Assembly (NCBI RefSeq): GCF_017829975.1
Contig: NZ_JAEEGA010000008.1
Location: forward strand, 62,001-126,000
Reading direction: 5' to 3'
Source of the DNA: Vagococcus allomyrinae
GTDB lineage: Bacteria; Bacillota; Bacilli; Lactobacillales; Vagococcaceae
Length of the DNA: 64,000 nt
The number at the start of each line of letters is the position of its first letter. Positions within the stretch are counted from its first letter, which is position 1. Both the position numbers and the translations under genes were made by a program. The notes below the pieces were generated by a model. It ran no database searches, was not told the origin of the DNA, and worked only from the letters and a program-made list of their open reading frames with translations. This document shows, piece by piece, positions 26,822 through 36,231 of this stretch.

Positions 26822-27573
26822 GAAACCAACACCTCCGAATGATGTATCACGGTACCTGCCTGATTGATTTGATTGGTAATGTGCACTTGTTTCACCCCTG
26901 CGATAACAGCTGTTACAGCACTGTTTAACTTCGGCAACATCCCGCCCTTAATCACACCAGTCGCTTTTAAATCAGCAACTTCTGCCAATTTGACTGTCTC
27001 CAAAAGTCCTGCTTCAGTCTTAATCCCTGGAACATCGGTTAATAAATAAAGTTGATCAGCTTGCAACGATTGTGCAATCGCACAGGCTGTTTGATCGGCA
27101 TTAACATTTAACCACTGGCTATCATCGGTAATACCTAAGGGAGCAATGACAGGAATTTGTTGATTATTCAACAATTGTGTTAGAAAATCAGTGTTGACTG
27201 AGACAACTTCGCCGACATAGCCTAAGCTGGTCTCTTTCAATGAATGAGCGGTTAACAAGCGATCATCCATGGCATTTAAACCGACAGCCGCAAAGCCAGC
27301 TTCTTGAAAAATACTGGTAATCGTTGGTTGCACCTGACCGATTAAGACCATCTTAACAATATCCAAGGTTTCTTTCGTCGTCACTCGCATGCCGTTATGA
27401 AAGGTACTAACCACATCCAGTCGTTCAAGCATCGTGTTGATATAATGCCCACCACCGTGAACAATCACGACACGTTTTCCAGCTAGTTGCCATTGGCGAA
27501 TTTTCTCAAAAAACGTCGGCTGCAAATTGTCGCTGGCAACACCACCTAATTTCACTACAATTGTTTCTGTCAT
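26818..27573 (-). CDS. argB: Acetylglutamate kinase
   Basis: ArgB phosphorylates N-acetylglutamate. This 251-residue amino-acid-kinase-family protein has VVKLGGVASDN at the N terminus, IVHGGGHYINTML with the glycine-rich loop, and LNVNADQTACAIAQSL with KGGMLPKL near the C terminus for nucleotide binding. It lies between argJ (20 bases upstream) and argD. The absence of a long N-terminal helix suggests the short type that is usually not arginine-inhibited; this is an inference from length. Confidence 0.94.
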   Translation of the reverse strand: MTETIVVKLGGVASDNLQPTFFEKIRQWQLAGKRVVIVHGGGHYINTMLERLDVVSTFHNGMRVTTKETLDIVKMVLIGQVQPTITSIFQEAGFAAVGLNAMDDRLLTAHSLKETSLGYVGEVVSVNTDFLTQLLNNQQIPVIAPLGITDDSQWLNVNADQTACAIAQSLQADQLYLLTDVPGIKTEAGLLETVKLAEVADLKATGVIKGGMLPKLNSAVTAVIAGVKQVHITNQINQAGTVIHHSEVLVS

Positions 27574-27593
27574 TGCTTTTCTCCTACTTTCTC

Positions 27594-28790
27594 TTACGTA
27601 TGATAACAGGCGTTAATTTCCACATACTTATACGTCAAATCACAACCCCAAGCGACGCCTGTCGCTTCACCTTGTTTTAAATCGACAACGATTAAAATAC
27701 TTTCTTTTTCCAAGACTTCTTGAACCTTAGCGGCATCATACTCCTGAGGCTCACCATTTTTCAAGACTTGCTCACTACCTAAAAAGATATCGACATCTCC
27801 AGCCTCTAATTCCGGTCCGGCATAACCGGCGGCACAAATGATGCGGCCCCAATTGGGATCTTCACCAAACATGGCAGATTTAACTAAGGAGGAGCCAACA
27901 ATTTTTTTGGCAATTAATCTGGCAGCCTCTTTCGTCTGGCCATGTTGCACTTGCACTTCAATTAACTTGGTTGCCCCTTCACCATCTTGCGCAACTTTTT
28001 TAGCTAAAACCTCGGCCACAAAATGGAATAATTTCTTAAATAAAAGGTAGTCCTCAGTATTGACGATGATTTCCTGATTATCAGCACAACCATTGGCCAT
28101 CACCAGGACCATATCATTAGTTGATGTGTCGCCATCAACTGTAATTTGATTATAAGTATTGTCGACGGTTTCCTTCAATAACTCTGACAATAACGCCGCA
28201 TCAATCTTGGCATCTGTTGTAATAAAGGATAACATCGTGGCCATATTCGGATGAATCATGCCCGATCCTTTGGCAACACCAGCCATGGTTACTAGCTGTC
28301 CACCGATTTCTGCTGTCACAACGACTTCTTTGGTCCCTGTGTCTGTGGTCAGAATCGCTTCATGAAAAGCCGCTGGCGTCTGGTTGTCTTGACTCAACTG
28401 AACAATTCCCTGTTTGACTTCTGTCATCGATAATTGTTTGCCAATCACCCCTGTCGAAGCCACGGCCACCTGATTAGACTTGATGCCAAGCTTAGCTGCA
28501 ATTAACTGCTGGGTCTCATAAGCAGCGGCCAGCCCTTGTTTGCCAGTACACGCATTAGCAATCCCTGAATTAACAATGACTGCCTGTAACTCTGAATTAG
28601 CTAATAAGGCTTCTTTTGTGACCAAAATCGGCGCGGCTTTAACGTGATTTAATGTGTAAACAGCCGCTGCTTGAGCTGGCACTGTTGACACAATCCAACC
28701 TAAATCCTTCTTTTCTTTGCGAATCCCACAATGCAAACCATCTGCATAATAGCCTTTTGGGCTGGCAATTGTGCCTTCAATAATGTTCAT
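27594..28790 (-). CDS. argJ: Ornithine acetyltransferase / amino-acid acetyltransferase
   Basis: ArgJ moves the acetyl group from acetylornithine to glutamate, so the acetyl is recycled. The 398-residue precursor contains the self-cleavage site in KGSGMIHPNMATMLSF, where the threonine after MA becomes the nucleophile of the beta chain. No argA or argE is in the window, so the protein may be the bifunctional type that also uses acetyl-CoA. AAGGAGA precedes the start. Confidence 0.94.
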   Translation of the reverse strand: MNIIEGTIASPKGYYADGLHCGIRKEKKDLGWIVSTVPAQAAAVYTLNHVKAAPILVTKEALLANSELQAVIVNSGIANACTGKQGLAAAYETQQLIAAKLGIKSNQVAVASTGVIGKQLSMTEVKQGIVQLSQDNQTPAAFHEAILTTDTGTKEVVVTAEIGGQLVTMAGVAKGSGMIHPNMATMLSFITTDAKIDAALLSELLKETVDNTYNQITVDGDTSTNDMVLVMANGCADNQEIIVNTEDYLLFKKLFHFVAEVLAKKVAQDGEGATKLIEVQVQHGQTKEAARLIAKKIVGSSLVKSAMFGEDPNWGRIICAAGYAGPELEAGDVDIFLGSEQVLKNGEPQEYDAAKVQEVLEKESILIVVDLKQGEATGVAWGCDLTYKYVEINACYHT

Positions 28791-28839
28791 CCGATCGTCT
28801 CCTTCGACTGTCTCAGGACAGCCCCTTCTTTTTTTTTCA

Positions 28840-29871
28840 TTATGGAAAAACTGGACTATTTATCAACCCTAGCTCCTCAGGAAAACCACACATAATATTT
28901 AAGTTTTGAACAGCTTGACCAGCCGCTCCTTTGACTAAATTATCCAGTGTACAAACCAAGGTAATCAGTCTCGTCTCAGAATTATACGCTAAGCCGATGT
29001 CACAATAATTAGAGCCTTGAACTTGCTTCAAGTCAGGGTAAACACCGACAGGTTGGACACGAACAAAAGCTTTCTCTCGGTAATAACTGGTGTAAAGCTC
29101 AACCAAGGCCTCTTCTGTCAATTCTTCATTTACCTTGGCATAAATCGTCAATAAAATCCCCCGCGTCACCGGTATCAAAGATGTCGTAAACTGAATGGCC
29201 TCAATATTAGCATTCCACTGTTGCAATTGTTGTAAAATTTCTGGTGTATGCTGGTGTTGATTCATTTTATAAACCGTCATATTCCCCATAACAGAAACTG
29301 CGTGACTACTGGTCGAAGGTACCTTTCCGGCACCTGAAAGGCCAGATTTTCCATCAATGATAATTGAATCTGGCTGGATCATTTTCGCTTTAACTAAGGG
29401 TGCTAACGACAGTAATGCGCCAGTCGCATAACAGCCTGGATTAGCAATAAAGTTGGCTTGTGAATTTTGACGCTCTTCTCCTAGCCCGTATTCCGCTTTA
29501 AGAATACTGTCAATTGGCGCAGCTTCTTTACCATACCACTTTTCATAAGAGCCTTCAGTCTTTAGGCGAAAATCTCCTGATAAATCAATTAAAGGAAAAT
29601 CAGCTTCAATAAAAGGTTGAGCCAAAGTTGCTGACACGCCCGAAGGTGTCGCTAGAAAAACCAAATCGGTTTCTTCCATGATGGTGGCAGGTTCAATTTC
29701 TTTTATCATTAACTCACAGCAATTTTGTAAGTGAGGGTATATATCTGAAATCTTATGATGAACCATTGATTGACTATGAAGCGATTGAATAATTACTTCA
29801 GGATGTTGACTCAGCAAACGGATTAACTCTAAACCGCTATAACCGGTCACCCCAATGATTGCTACTTTCAT
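28840..29871 (-). CDS. argC: N-acetyl-gamma-glutamyl-phosphate reductase
   Basis: ArgC reduces acetylglutamyl phosphate with NADPH. The 343-residue protein starts at the ATG at 29871 behind GGAGG; the longer frame upstream runs through the promoter. The Rossmann loop GVTGYSGLELIRLL is at residues 7-20, and the catalytic cysteine is in NPGCYATGALLSL near 149. It is the first gene of argCJBDF, with 49 bases to argJ. Confidence 0.95.
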   Translation of the reverse strand: MKVAIIGVTGYSGLELIRLLSQHPEVIIQSLHSQSMVHHKISDIYPHLQNCCELMIKEIEPATIMEETDLVFLATPSGVSATLAQPFIEADFPLIDLSGDFRLKTEGSYEKWYGKEAAPIDSILKAEYGLGEERQNSQANFIANPGCYATGALLSLAPLVKAKMIQPDSIIIDGKSGLSGAGKVPSTSSHAVSVMGNMTVYKMNQHQHTPEILQQLQQWNANIEAIQFTTSLIPVTRGILLTIYAKVNEELTEEALVELYTSYYREKAFVRVQPVGVYPDLKQVQGSNYCDIGLAYNSETRLITLVCTLDNLVKGAAGQAVQNLNIMCGFPEELGLINSPVFP

Positions 29872-29899
29872 TTGGCACCTCCAACGATGTATTAAAAGA

Positions 29900-29990
29900 A
29901 TTATAAAGTTAATTTTTATGCATGTCAAGTGATAATATTGAATATTTTTAACTTTCAAGACGCTGAAAATGTATAATTATTAAAATATGT
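29900..29990 (-). promoter_or_regulatory. argC promoter with candidate ArgR boxes
   Basis: A near-consensus promoter is read on the minus strand: TTGACA (29923-29928), 17-bp spacer, TATAAT (29900-29905). The spacer (TGCATAAAAATTAAC) and two AT-rich segments upstream, about 29936-29951 and 29968-29983, resemble ARG boxes. An ArgR covering the spacer would block polymerase, in line with arginine repression. The box assignments are by eye. Confidence 0.7.
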
Positions 29991-30230
29991 TGATAAAACA
30001 TGCAACATACTAGCGCTGTTCAACACTTTTGGCATGCGATTAAATCCTTTGACAATAATTTCATTTAAATCCAATATCTTTCAATTCGACCCTTCTTTTC
30101 GTAAAAAATAACAAATTAGGTTATAATAAAAATTGATAAGATGGACATCTTCAACCACATCCATAGAACTTGTTTTTATGATCGATGCCATTAGATCTAG
30201 AACGTTAGAAATTAGGAAAGGAGCTACCTG
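29991..30230. other. Intergenic stretch between argC and the FAD oxidoreductase
   Basis: This region is AT-rich. A TATAAT at 30122-30127 is a possible -10 for the rightward gene, without a convincing -35, and GGAAAGGAG precedes the ATG. No other gene or strong structure is seen. Confidence 0.4.
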
Positions 30231-31340
30231 ATGAAAATTGCAGTAATCGGTGGTGGAATTGTTGGCGCGACGACTAGTTTTTATCTGGCTCAAGCTGGTG
30301 ATGACGTCACTCTTTTTGACTATAAGATCGGACAAGCGACCAGTGCTGCCGCAGGCATTATCTCTCCCTGGCTTTCGCAACGCCGCAATCAAGATTGGTA
30401 CCAATTAGCCAGGGCTGGTGCTAAGTTTTACCCAACACTAATGACAGACTTAAACGTTCCATTAGAATCCAATATTTACCAACAGGTTGGTACTATCCTA
30501 TTCAAAAATAATCAATCACTCTTAGATAAACTTTACAAAATAGCCCTTAAGCGACGAGAAGAAGCACCAGAAATTGGCGAGATCATCCTGTTAACACCGG
30601 CAGAAATCCAGGAAAAATTCCCAGTTTTGACCCCTAACATGAATGGCCTATTTGTCTCTGGTGGTGCCCGCGTTGATGGTCGGCAACTAATTGATCAATT
30701 AGTAAAATCTTTTAAGTTACTAGGAGGCAACTACCACGAAACCTTGGTTAGCGACCTTCGCCCTCTTCAATCAGGTTGGCTTGTCAAAACCAAGGGCATA
30801 ACTAAAGAATATGACAAGATTGTTCTTGGTACTGGTGCTTGGTTACCTAATTTGCTTCATCCCTTAGGTTTTTCCGTAGACGTCCGCGGACAAAAAGGAC
30901 AGTTAGTTGAAGTGAAGATCGATGCTGACACCGATAATTGGCCAGTGGTCATGCCTCAAGGCGAAAGTGACATTATTCCCTTTGCTAATGGTAAAATTTT
31001 AATTGGTGCCACCCATGAAAATGAACAATTTTATGATTTAACCGTCGATACCCAAATCGTGACAGATATGGTCGCCAGTATTAGAGAACTATCGCCAGAA
31101 TTGGCCAACTCTGAACACCTCAATGTTCGAGTTGGCACTCGAGCTTATACTTCAGATTTTTTACCCTTTTTTGGTGAAATTGCTGAATTACCAGGCCTTT
31201 TTGTGGCCAGTGGCTTGGGTTCCTCCGGTTTAACGACTGGACCGATCATCGGGCACACTATGGCCTCCTGGCTTCATAACAAAGAGACGGAACTTAAAGT
31301 AGACCGCTATTCACCTACTAACTATATTCGTAAAATCTAA
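30231..31340 (+). CDS. FAD-dependent amino-acid oxidoreductase (DAO family)
   Basis: The 369-residue flavoprotein has the N-terminal FAD-binding GGGIVGATTSFYLAQAG (residues 7-23), the DAO-family segment ATSAAAGIISPW, and a C-terminal GLFVASGLGSSGLTTGP that closes over the flavin. It is in the group of D-amino-acid dehydrogenase, glycine oxidase and sarcosine oxidase-like enzymes; the substrate is not decided. It stands alone, divergent from the arg operon and ending in a strong terminator. No thiamine genes are near, so a ThiO role is not supported. Confidence 0.75.
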   Translation: MKIAVIGGGIVGATTSFYLAQAGDDVTLFDYKIGQATSAAAGIISPWLSQRRNQDWYQLARAGAKFYPTLMTDLNVPLESNIYQQVGTILFKNNQSLLDKLYKIALKRREEAPEIGEIILLTPAEIQEKFPVLTPNMNGLFVSGGARVDGRQLIDQLVKSFKLLGGNYHETLVSDLRPLQSGWLVKTKGITKEYDKIVLGTGAWLPNLLHPLGFSVDVRGQKGQLVEVKIDADTDNWPVVMPQGESDIIPFANGKILIGATHENEQFYDLTVDTQIVTDMVASIRELSPELANSEHLNVRVGTRAYTSDFLPFFGEIAELPGLFVASGLGSSGLTTGPIIGHTMASWLHNKETELKVDRYSPTNYIRKI

Positions 31341-31381
31341 AACAGCCCTCTTAACCAACTGGTATGGTTAAGAGGGCTGTT
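31341..31381 (+). terminator. Intrinsic terminator
   Basis: A 17-bp perfect stem (31341-31357 with 31365-31381) starts directly after the oxidoreductase stop codon. Confidence 0.85.
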
Positions 31382-31511
31382 CGGTTTTATGTTAGGACAC
31401 TTTGTCAACAGCTGAATAGCTGGTTGATAAATGCTCCTTATTGGTTAACCTTTTGCTGAGGATAAGCCGCGGTTCCAAGGTTAACAGCTAGATTGACCAT
31501 GTGCTGACAAG
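31382..31511. other. Structured intergenic stretch of unknown role
   Basis: Three GTTAAC palindromes and two imperfect copies of GTYAACAGCT lie here. GTTAACCTT pairs with AAGGTTAAC, and TCAACAGCT can pair with AGCTGGTTGA. No known RNA family or clear T-tract is recognised. It sits between the terminator of the oxidoreductase and the stop of the leftward gene. Confidence 0.4.
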
Positions 31512-32906
31512 TTAACTTAAACGATTAATGCGCTTTTTAAACCAACTATGAACAGCTTGTAGCGGTTGTGTTTTGACTACTTCTTCTGGTGACTCCAATT
31601 GCTTAACATCGACAAACTCCACATGTAAATCAACATCTTCCGTTTCAATCTGCAATAAATGCTTTTTGGCATTTCGTTTTTTTACGTTGATATGATTCGA
31701 GTCGAGATGCTGAACTAAATTATCAACTGACATCGTTTCAATAGCTTCTTCTGGTAAATAAAAACGTAAGACTGCTCGATAATTTCTGGTTTCTTCATCG
31801 CTGATAGCAGCTTTGATGTATTGTTTAATATAAAATTCGAAAGCGTGAATTCCTTGATCCAACATGTAACTCGGATTTAAAATCCAATAAGCCAACATCA
31901 CTTTCTTAGTGGCATCTCGCCAAGGGAAATAAGCTCGATTATTTAAGGTACCAAAACGTCGCCCTTCTAAATAATGATGATTTTCATAATTATACACTCG
32001 TGTTGTGAAATGTCGAGCCGTACTTTTAGTTGTGGGCTGCAAAGACTCATTTTGATACTGAATCATTTGGGTATTAGCACCAATTCGAATAAATTCAGTA
32101 CAAGGTTCCCGTAACACGCCAACACCATTACTCCACTCCAACTGGTCAAATCCCAGCTGATCACGATAACTAAATTGAAACTCTACGTTATGAGGATGAT
32201 TCCAGCTTAAAGGGTTTTCGTAAAGTCGGACACGAATGACATCATGTTGAAGTTCTACAATGTCTTCGACTTGTTGAACATCAAGAAACGCTTGTTTGGG
32301 AATCACATAATAATAATCAGGAGCATACCACATTTTCCAACATGCCGTAAAACAGAGTCCCTTGAAATAGCTGTCATAACCTGGCAATTGACTACAATCA
32401 ATGATCACTTCCTGCTGATCATCATACATCTTAGGCAAATCAGCTGGGCCGTCTATCTCTTCTTCTAAACGGTCTCTCATCGATTGAGTATTATTGCTTA
32501 AAAATTCATCAATACATCGAATATAGGCATACAAGCCATTTTTTTCCATTCTTTTATCGATGTAGTCGTCAATTACCGACTGATGCTTTTGATACAATGC
32601 CTCGTTAATCAATATACGCTCGCGAACTTTTCCTTGGTAAATATGAATCGAAAACTCGCCTTCAACCGCTTTTACTGAAATTAACATATCCTCTTGCTGT
32701 GCGACCTCTAATGAATTGATCCGCTTTTTAAGGCCAGCAGAATCAAAATCAAACAGCTGAGTGTCGTCATCAATATAATATTTCTGAGGTGCTACCAAAA
32801 TTTGACAAAGTGTTAACCAGTCACTAACGGTCGCACGAATCGCCTCATTATTAGCAAACGAACGCAGTTGGGTTACGATGTATAATTGTTGTGGGTCACT
32901 GCTCAT
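31512..32906 (-). CDS. Protein of unknown function, 464 residues
   Basis: I do not recognise this protein. The ATG at 32906 follows AGGAGGTG by seven bases; an in-frame TTG just upstream is less likely. The sequence is soluble and rich in aromatic and charged residues, with no signal peptide or membrane segment. A central stretch rich in Trp, Tyr and Phe (about 190-350, for example TACWKMWYAPDYYYVIP) suggests a beta-rich globular domain. A basic C-terminal tail ends in WFKKRINRL. It is a single-gene unit with its own ribosome site. No enzymatic motif is evident. Confidence 0.6.
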   Translation of the reverse strand: MSSDPQQLYIVTQLRSFANNEAIRATVSDWLTLCQILVAPQKYYIDDDTQLFDFDSAGLKKRINSLEVAQQEDMLISVKAVEGEFSIHIYQGKVRERILINEALYQKHQSVIDDYIDKRMEKNGLYAYIRCIDEFLSNNTQSMRDRLEEEIDGPADLPKMYDDQQEVIIDCSQLPGYDSYFKGLCFTACWKMWYAPDYYYVIPKQAFLDVQQVEDIVELQHDVIRVRLYENPLSWNHPHNVEFQFSYRDQLGFDQLEWSNGVGVLREPCTEFIRIGANTQMIQYQNESLQPTTKSTARHFTTRVYNYENHHYLEGRRFGTLNNRAYFPWRDATKKVMLAYWILNPSYMLDQGIHAFEFYIKQYIKAAISDEETRNYRAVLRFYLPEEAIETMSVDNLVQHLDSNHINVKKRNAKKHLLQIETEDVDLHVEFVDVKQLESPEEVVKTQPLQAVHSWFKKRINRLS

Positions 32907-33092
32907 GGTCAACACCTCCTAAATTAATTATAACTGATAAATCAGTGATAGTATATTTTTCACGTTCTAATAGTTTCATTTTATTTCTGTTTCTCCAACA
33001 AAAGATTTTCAGATGACTTTTGACTCAAAAAAGCATATACTACTATTATAAAGAAGTTGCTTAACTAATACCAATTAAAATGGAGGTGCACT

Positions 33093-33263
33093 ATGGCACT
33101 AGAACATAAAAAGAATGACAAATTGGAAAAATTATTTGAAGAATTTGCCTTCGATCCCTACCAAGAAGAGCAAGCAGCTCGAGATAAACAAGTCCAAGAA
33201 GAAGCTGAAAAATTCTTAAAAAAAGAACAAGAACAACTAGCTAAAAAACAACAAGAAGGTTAA
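33093..33263 (+). CDS. Small highly charged protein, 56 residues
   Basis: The ATG at 33093 is preceded by TGGAGGTG at ideal distance. The 56-codon frame encodes a Lys/Glu/Gln-rich protein (MALEHKKNDKLEKLFEEFAF, then DPYQEEQAARDKQ and a KKEQEQLAKKQQEG tail). It is predicted to be one long helix or coiled coil, with no membrane segment. The strong ribosome site and clean codon structure make it likely to be expressed, although it is below usual annotation cut-offs. Possible -10 sequences (TATACT, TATAAA) lie at 33040-33055. Function is unknown. Confidence 0.7.
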   Translation: MALEHKKNDKLEKLFEEFAFDPYQEEQAARDKQVQEEAEKFLKKEQEQLAKKQQEG

Positions 33264-33288
33264 AAAAGGCAATTGAAATTCCTAAATA

Positions 33289-33424
33289 TATACATCCTGT
33301 TAAATAATCAAACATATAGTTCCATTGGATAATGCGCATAGTCATCCGCCAAGAGTGGTACTTTCAGCTTTTTTCTGGCTGAAAGTTTAACGGGAAAGGA
33401 TGATTATTTAATGGGAACTATATA
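33289..33424. repeat. Long copy of the pseudoknot-forming intergenic repeat (family 1)
   Basis: This copy shares a 42-base left part with 10011-10052. Inverted pairs are A TTAAATAATCA (33300-33310) with A' TGATTATTTAA (33401-33411), and B ATATAGTTCC (33314-33323) with B' GGAACTATAT (33414-33423); the order A-B-A'-B' is interleaved. The middle carries an extra hairpin, ACTTTCAGC with GCTGAAAGT (about 33360-33386), absent from the short copy. It lies between convergent genes. Different contexts for the two copies favour a small mobile element over a cis-regulator. Confidence 0.7.
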
Positions 33425-33428
33425 ACTC

Positions 33429-33473
33429 AAAAGATGACCCACTGCCATTAACAAGAACAGCGAGTCATCTTTT
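33429..33473 (-). terminator. Intrinsic terminator of the ThrE-type pair
   Basis: AAAAGATGAC (33429-33438) pairs with GTCATCTTTT (33464-33473), with an inner CACTG/CAGCG extension. On the minus strand a T-run closes the stem, and the stem touches the stop codon of the leftward gene. Confidence 0.8.
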
Positions 33474-33913
33474 TAGCGAATAATTTTATTTCGTAGATTT
33501 CGTCGAGCTAGATCAAAAACGATTAAACCACCAGCAATTGCGCCAGCAATCGCTGCCACTCTAATTCCAAAGCCAACCGCTTTACTATACTCTCCAATAA
33601 TTAAATGATAGGTCATTTGATAGGAGGTACCACCTGGAACCAAGGCAACAATCCCGGGAATGTTATAGAGCGTCGCAGGGGTGTGGCGATGACGGGCAAA
33701 ATAATAGCTAAGAGCCGCAATCGACAGCGCCCCTAAAAACGTCGATATCGTCACGCTCAACCCGATAAACCCGCTTAACCAATAGACTAACCAGCCACCT
33801 GTCCCACTTAACCCGCTATATATTAATGCGTCTTTGGGAACTCGCATAATAATAGCGAATCCCACAGATGTAATAAAGCTCAAAACGACTTGTTCTATAA
33901 TGGTCAATATCAT
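33473..33913 (-). CDS. Threonine/serine exporter-type membrane protein, YjjB-like subunit
   Basis: This 146-residue membrane protein has about four hydrophobic segments and corresponds to the C-terminal half of ThrE-type exporters (YjjB). GIVALVPGGTSYQMTYHLI is the family's conserved Pro-Gly segment. The ATG at 33913 sits behind GGAGG; the longer frame upstream runs into the partner's end. It follows the YjjP-like gene by 45 bases. In E. coli the YjjP/YjjB pair exports succinate, and in Corynebacterium fused ThrE exports threonine, so the substrate here is open. Confidence 0.8.
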   Translation of the reverse strand: MILTIIEQVVLSFITSVGFAIIMRVPKDALIYSGLSGTGGWLVYWLSGFIGLSVTISTFLGALSIAALSYYFARHRHTPATLYNIPGIVALVPGGTSYQMTYHLIIGEYSKAVGFGIRVAAIAGAIAGGLIVFDLARRNLRNKIIR

Positions 33914-33958
33914 GTTGTTTCCTCCTTTTAACAAACTTGGATAGATTATTTTTGGCAC

Positions 33959-34705
33959 TCAGCTCATGGCGTTAAATGCCACGGCAATCCCTGCACCAAT
34001 CATCATGGCGATGATCAACGCCTCGACGCCTCTGGAAATTCCTGAGAGCATATGACCTTCCTGTAAATCACGAACGGTATTTGTAATGGCTACGCCAGGA
34101 ACAAGTGGCATGATACTGCCGATAATCATATTATCGATAGAAGTGCCGATCTTAAGTTGAATCATTAAAAAAGCCAAAACTCCAATAACAAAAGAAGCTA
34201 GAAATTCATCCACATATTTTAGTTTCAAATAAGTCGTACTAATCATATATACAGAATAACCCCCAGCACCGACTAAAAAGGTAGCAAAAAAATTATTCCA
34301 TTGGCCCCCAAGTAAAATCATCAGAGCAGCACTTAAAATAGCCGCACAGATAATTTTTACGACCGTTTTTTTAGGAGGTTCCTCCTTTAAGACAACTTTT
34401 AAGGCCTTAGACAATTCCTGTAAATCAATTTGTTTGGACGAGAACTGCCAAGATAAATCATTTACTTTTGACACTTTACCTAAATTAGTTGTCCGTTCAC
34501 TAATTCGCTTCATTTGAATACTTTTTGTACTTTCAAGCCCCATTAAAACGATGGTTTGAGTTACGAAACTGATGCCTTCTTCCTGATAGTAATTATCCGC
34601 AATGCGGTTCATCGTATCTTCTACGCGGTACATCTCTGCGCCATTTTCAACCATTATTTTACCTGCAAGTACACAGGTTTCCAATAATAACTCTTTTTCT
34701 TCCAC
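33959..34705 (-). CDS. Threonine/serine exporter-type membrane protein, YjjP-like subunit
   Basis: The 248-residue protein begins with a cytoplasmic domain (about 1-115) containing GAEMYRVEDTMNRIA, diagnostic of the YjjP/ThrE N-terminal half, followed by five or so transmembrane segments (from about 118). The start codon is GTG at 34705 after AAAGGAGGT. It pairs with the YjjB-like protein encoded downstream to make a two-component exporter for a small organic or amino acid. Confidence 0.82.
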   Translation of the reverse strand: MEEKELLLETCVLAGKIMVENGAEMYRVEDTMNRIADNYYQEEGISFVTQTIVLMGLESTKSIQMKRISERTTNLGKVSKVNDLSWQFSSKQIDLQELSKALKVVLKEEPPKKTVVKIICAAILSAALMILLGGQWNNFFATFLVGAGGYSVYMISTTYLKLKYVDEFLASFVIGVLAFLMIQLKIGTSIDNMIIGSIMPLVPGVAITNTVRDLQEGHMLSGISRGVEALIIAMMIGAGIAVAFNAMS

Positions 34706-34838
34706 GAGATGACCTCCTTTTTAATTCGCTTATCATTCAATCACATGCTTTTCTCACACCATAAACAAACCAGTGATCCTATCTATCATAACAAGCAATG
34801 AGGAGAAAAGACAACAATTTTATTATACAATTTAACCC

Positions 34839-34876
34839 AAAAAAAGAAGTTGAATGAGGTTTCAACTTCTTTTTTT
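34839..34876. terminator. Intrinsic terminator
   Basis: AAAAAAAGAAGTTGA pairs with TCAACTTCTTTTTTT, with A- and T-runs on both sides. It ends the leftward maltose-phosphate operon just after the glucosidase stop. Confidence 0.85.
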
Positions 34877-34881
34877 CTATT

Positions 34882-36231
<1,350 letters not shown>

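Noticed and set aside
30081-30404. 107-codon open frame on the minus strand over the start of the FAD oxidoreductase
   Set aside because: It is antisense to the conserved FAD-binding region and has no ribosome site.
33360-33386. Hairpin ACTTTCAGC/GCTGAAAGT as a terminator for the small protein gene
   Set aside because: No T-run follows the stem on the plus strand; the T-run is in the loop, and the hairpin belongs to the repeat.
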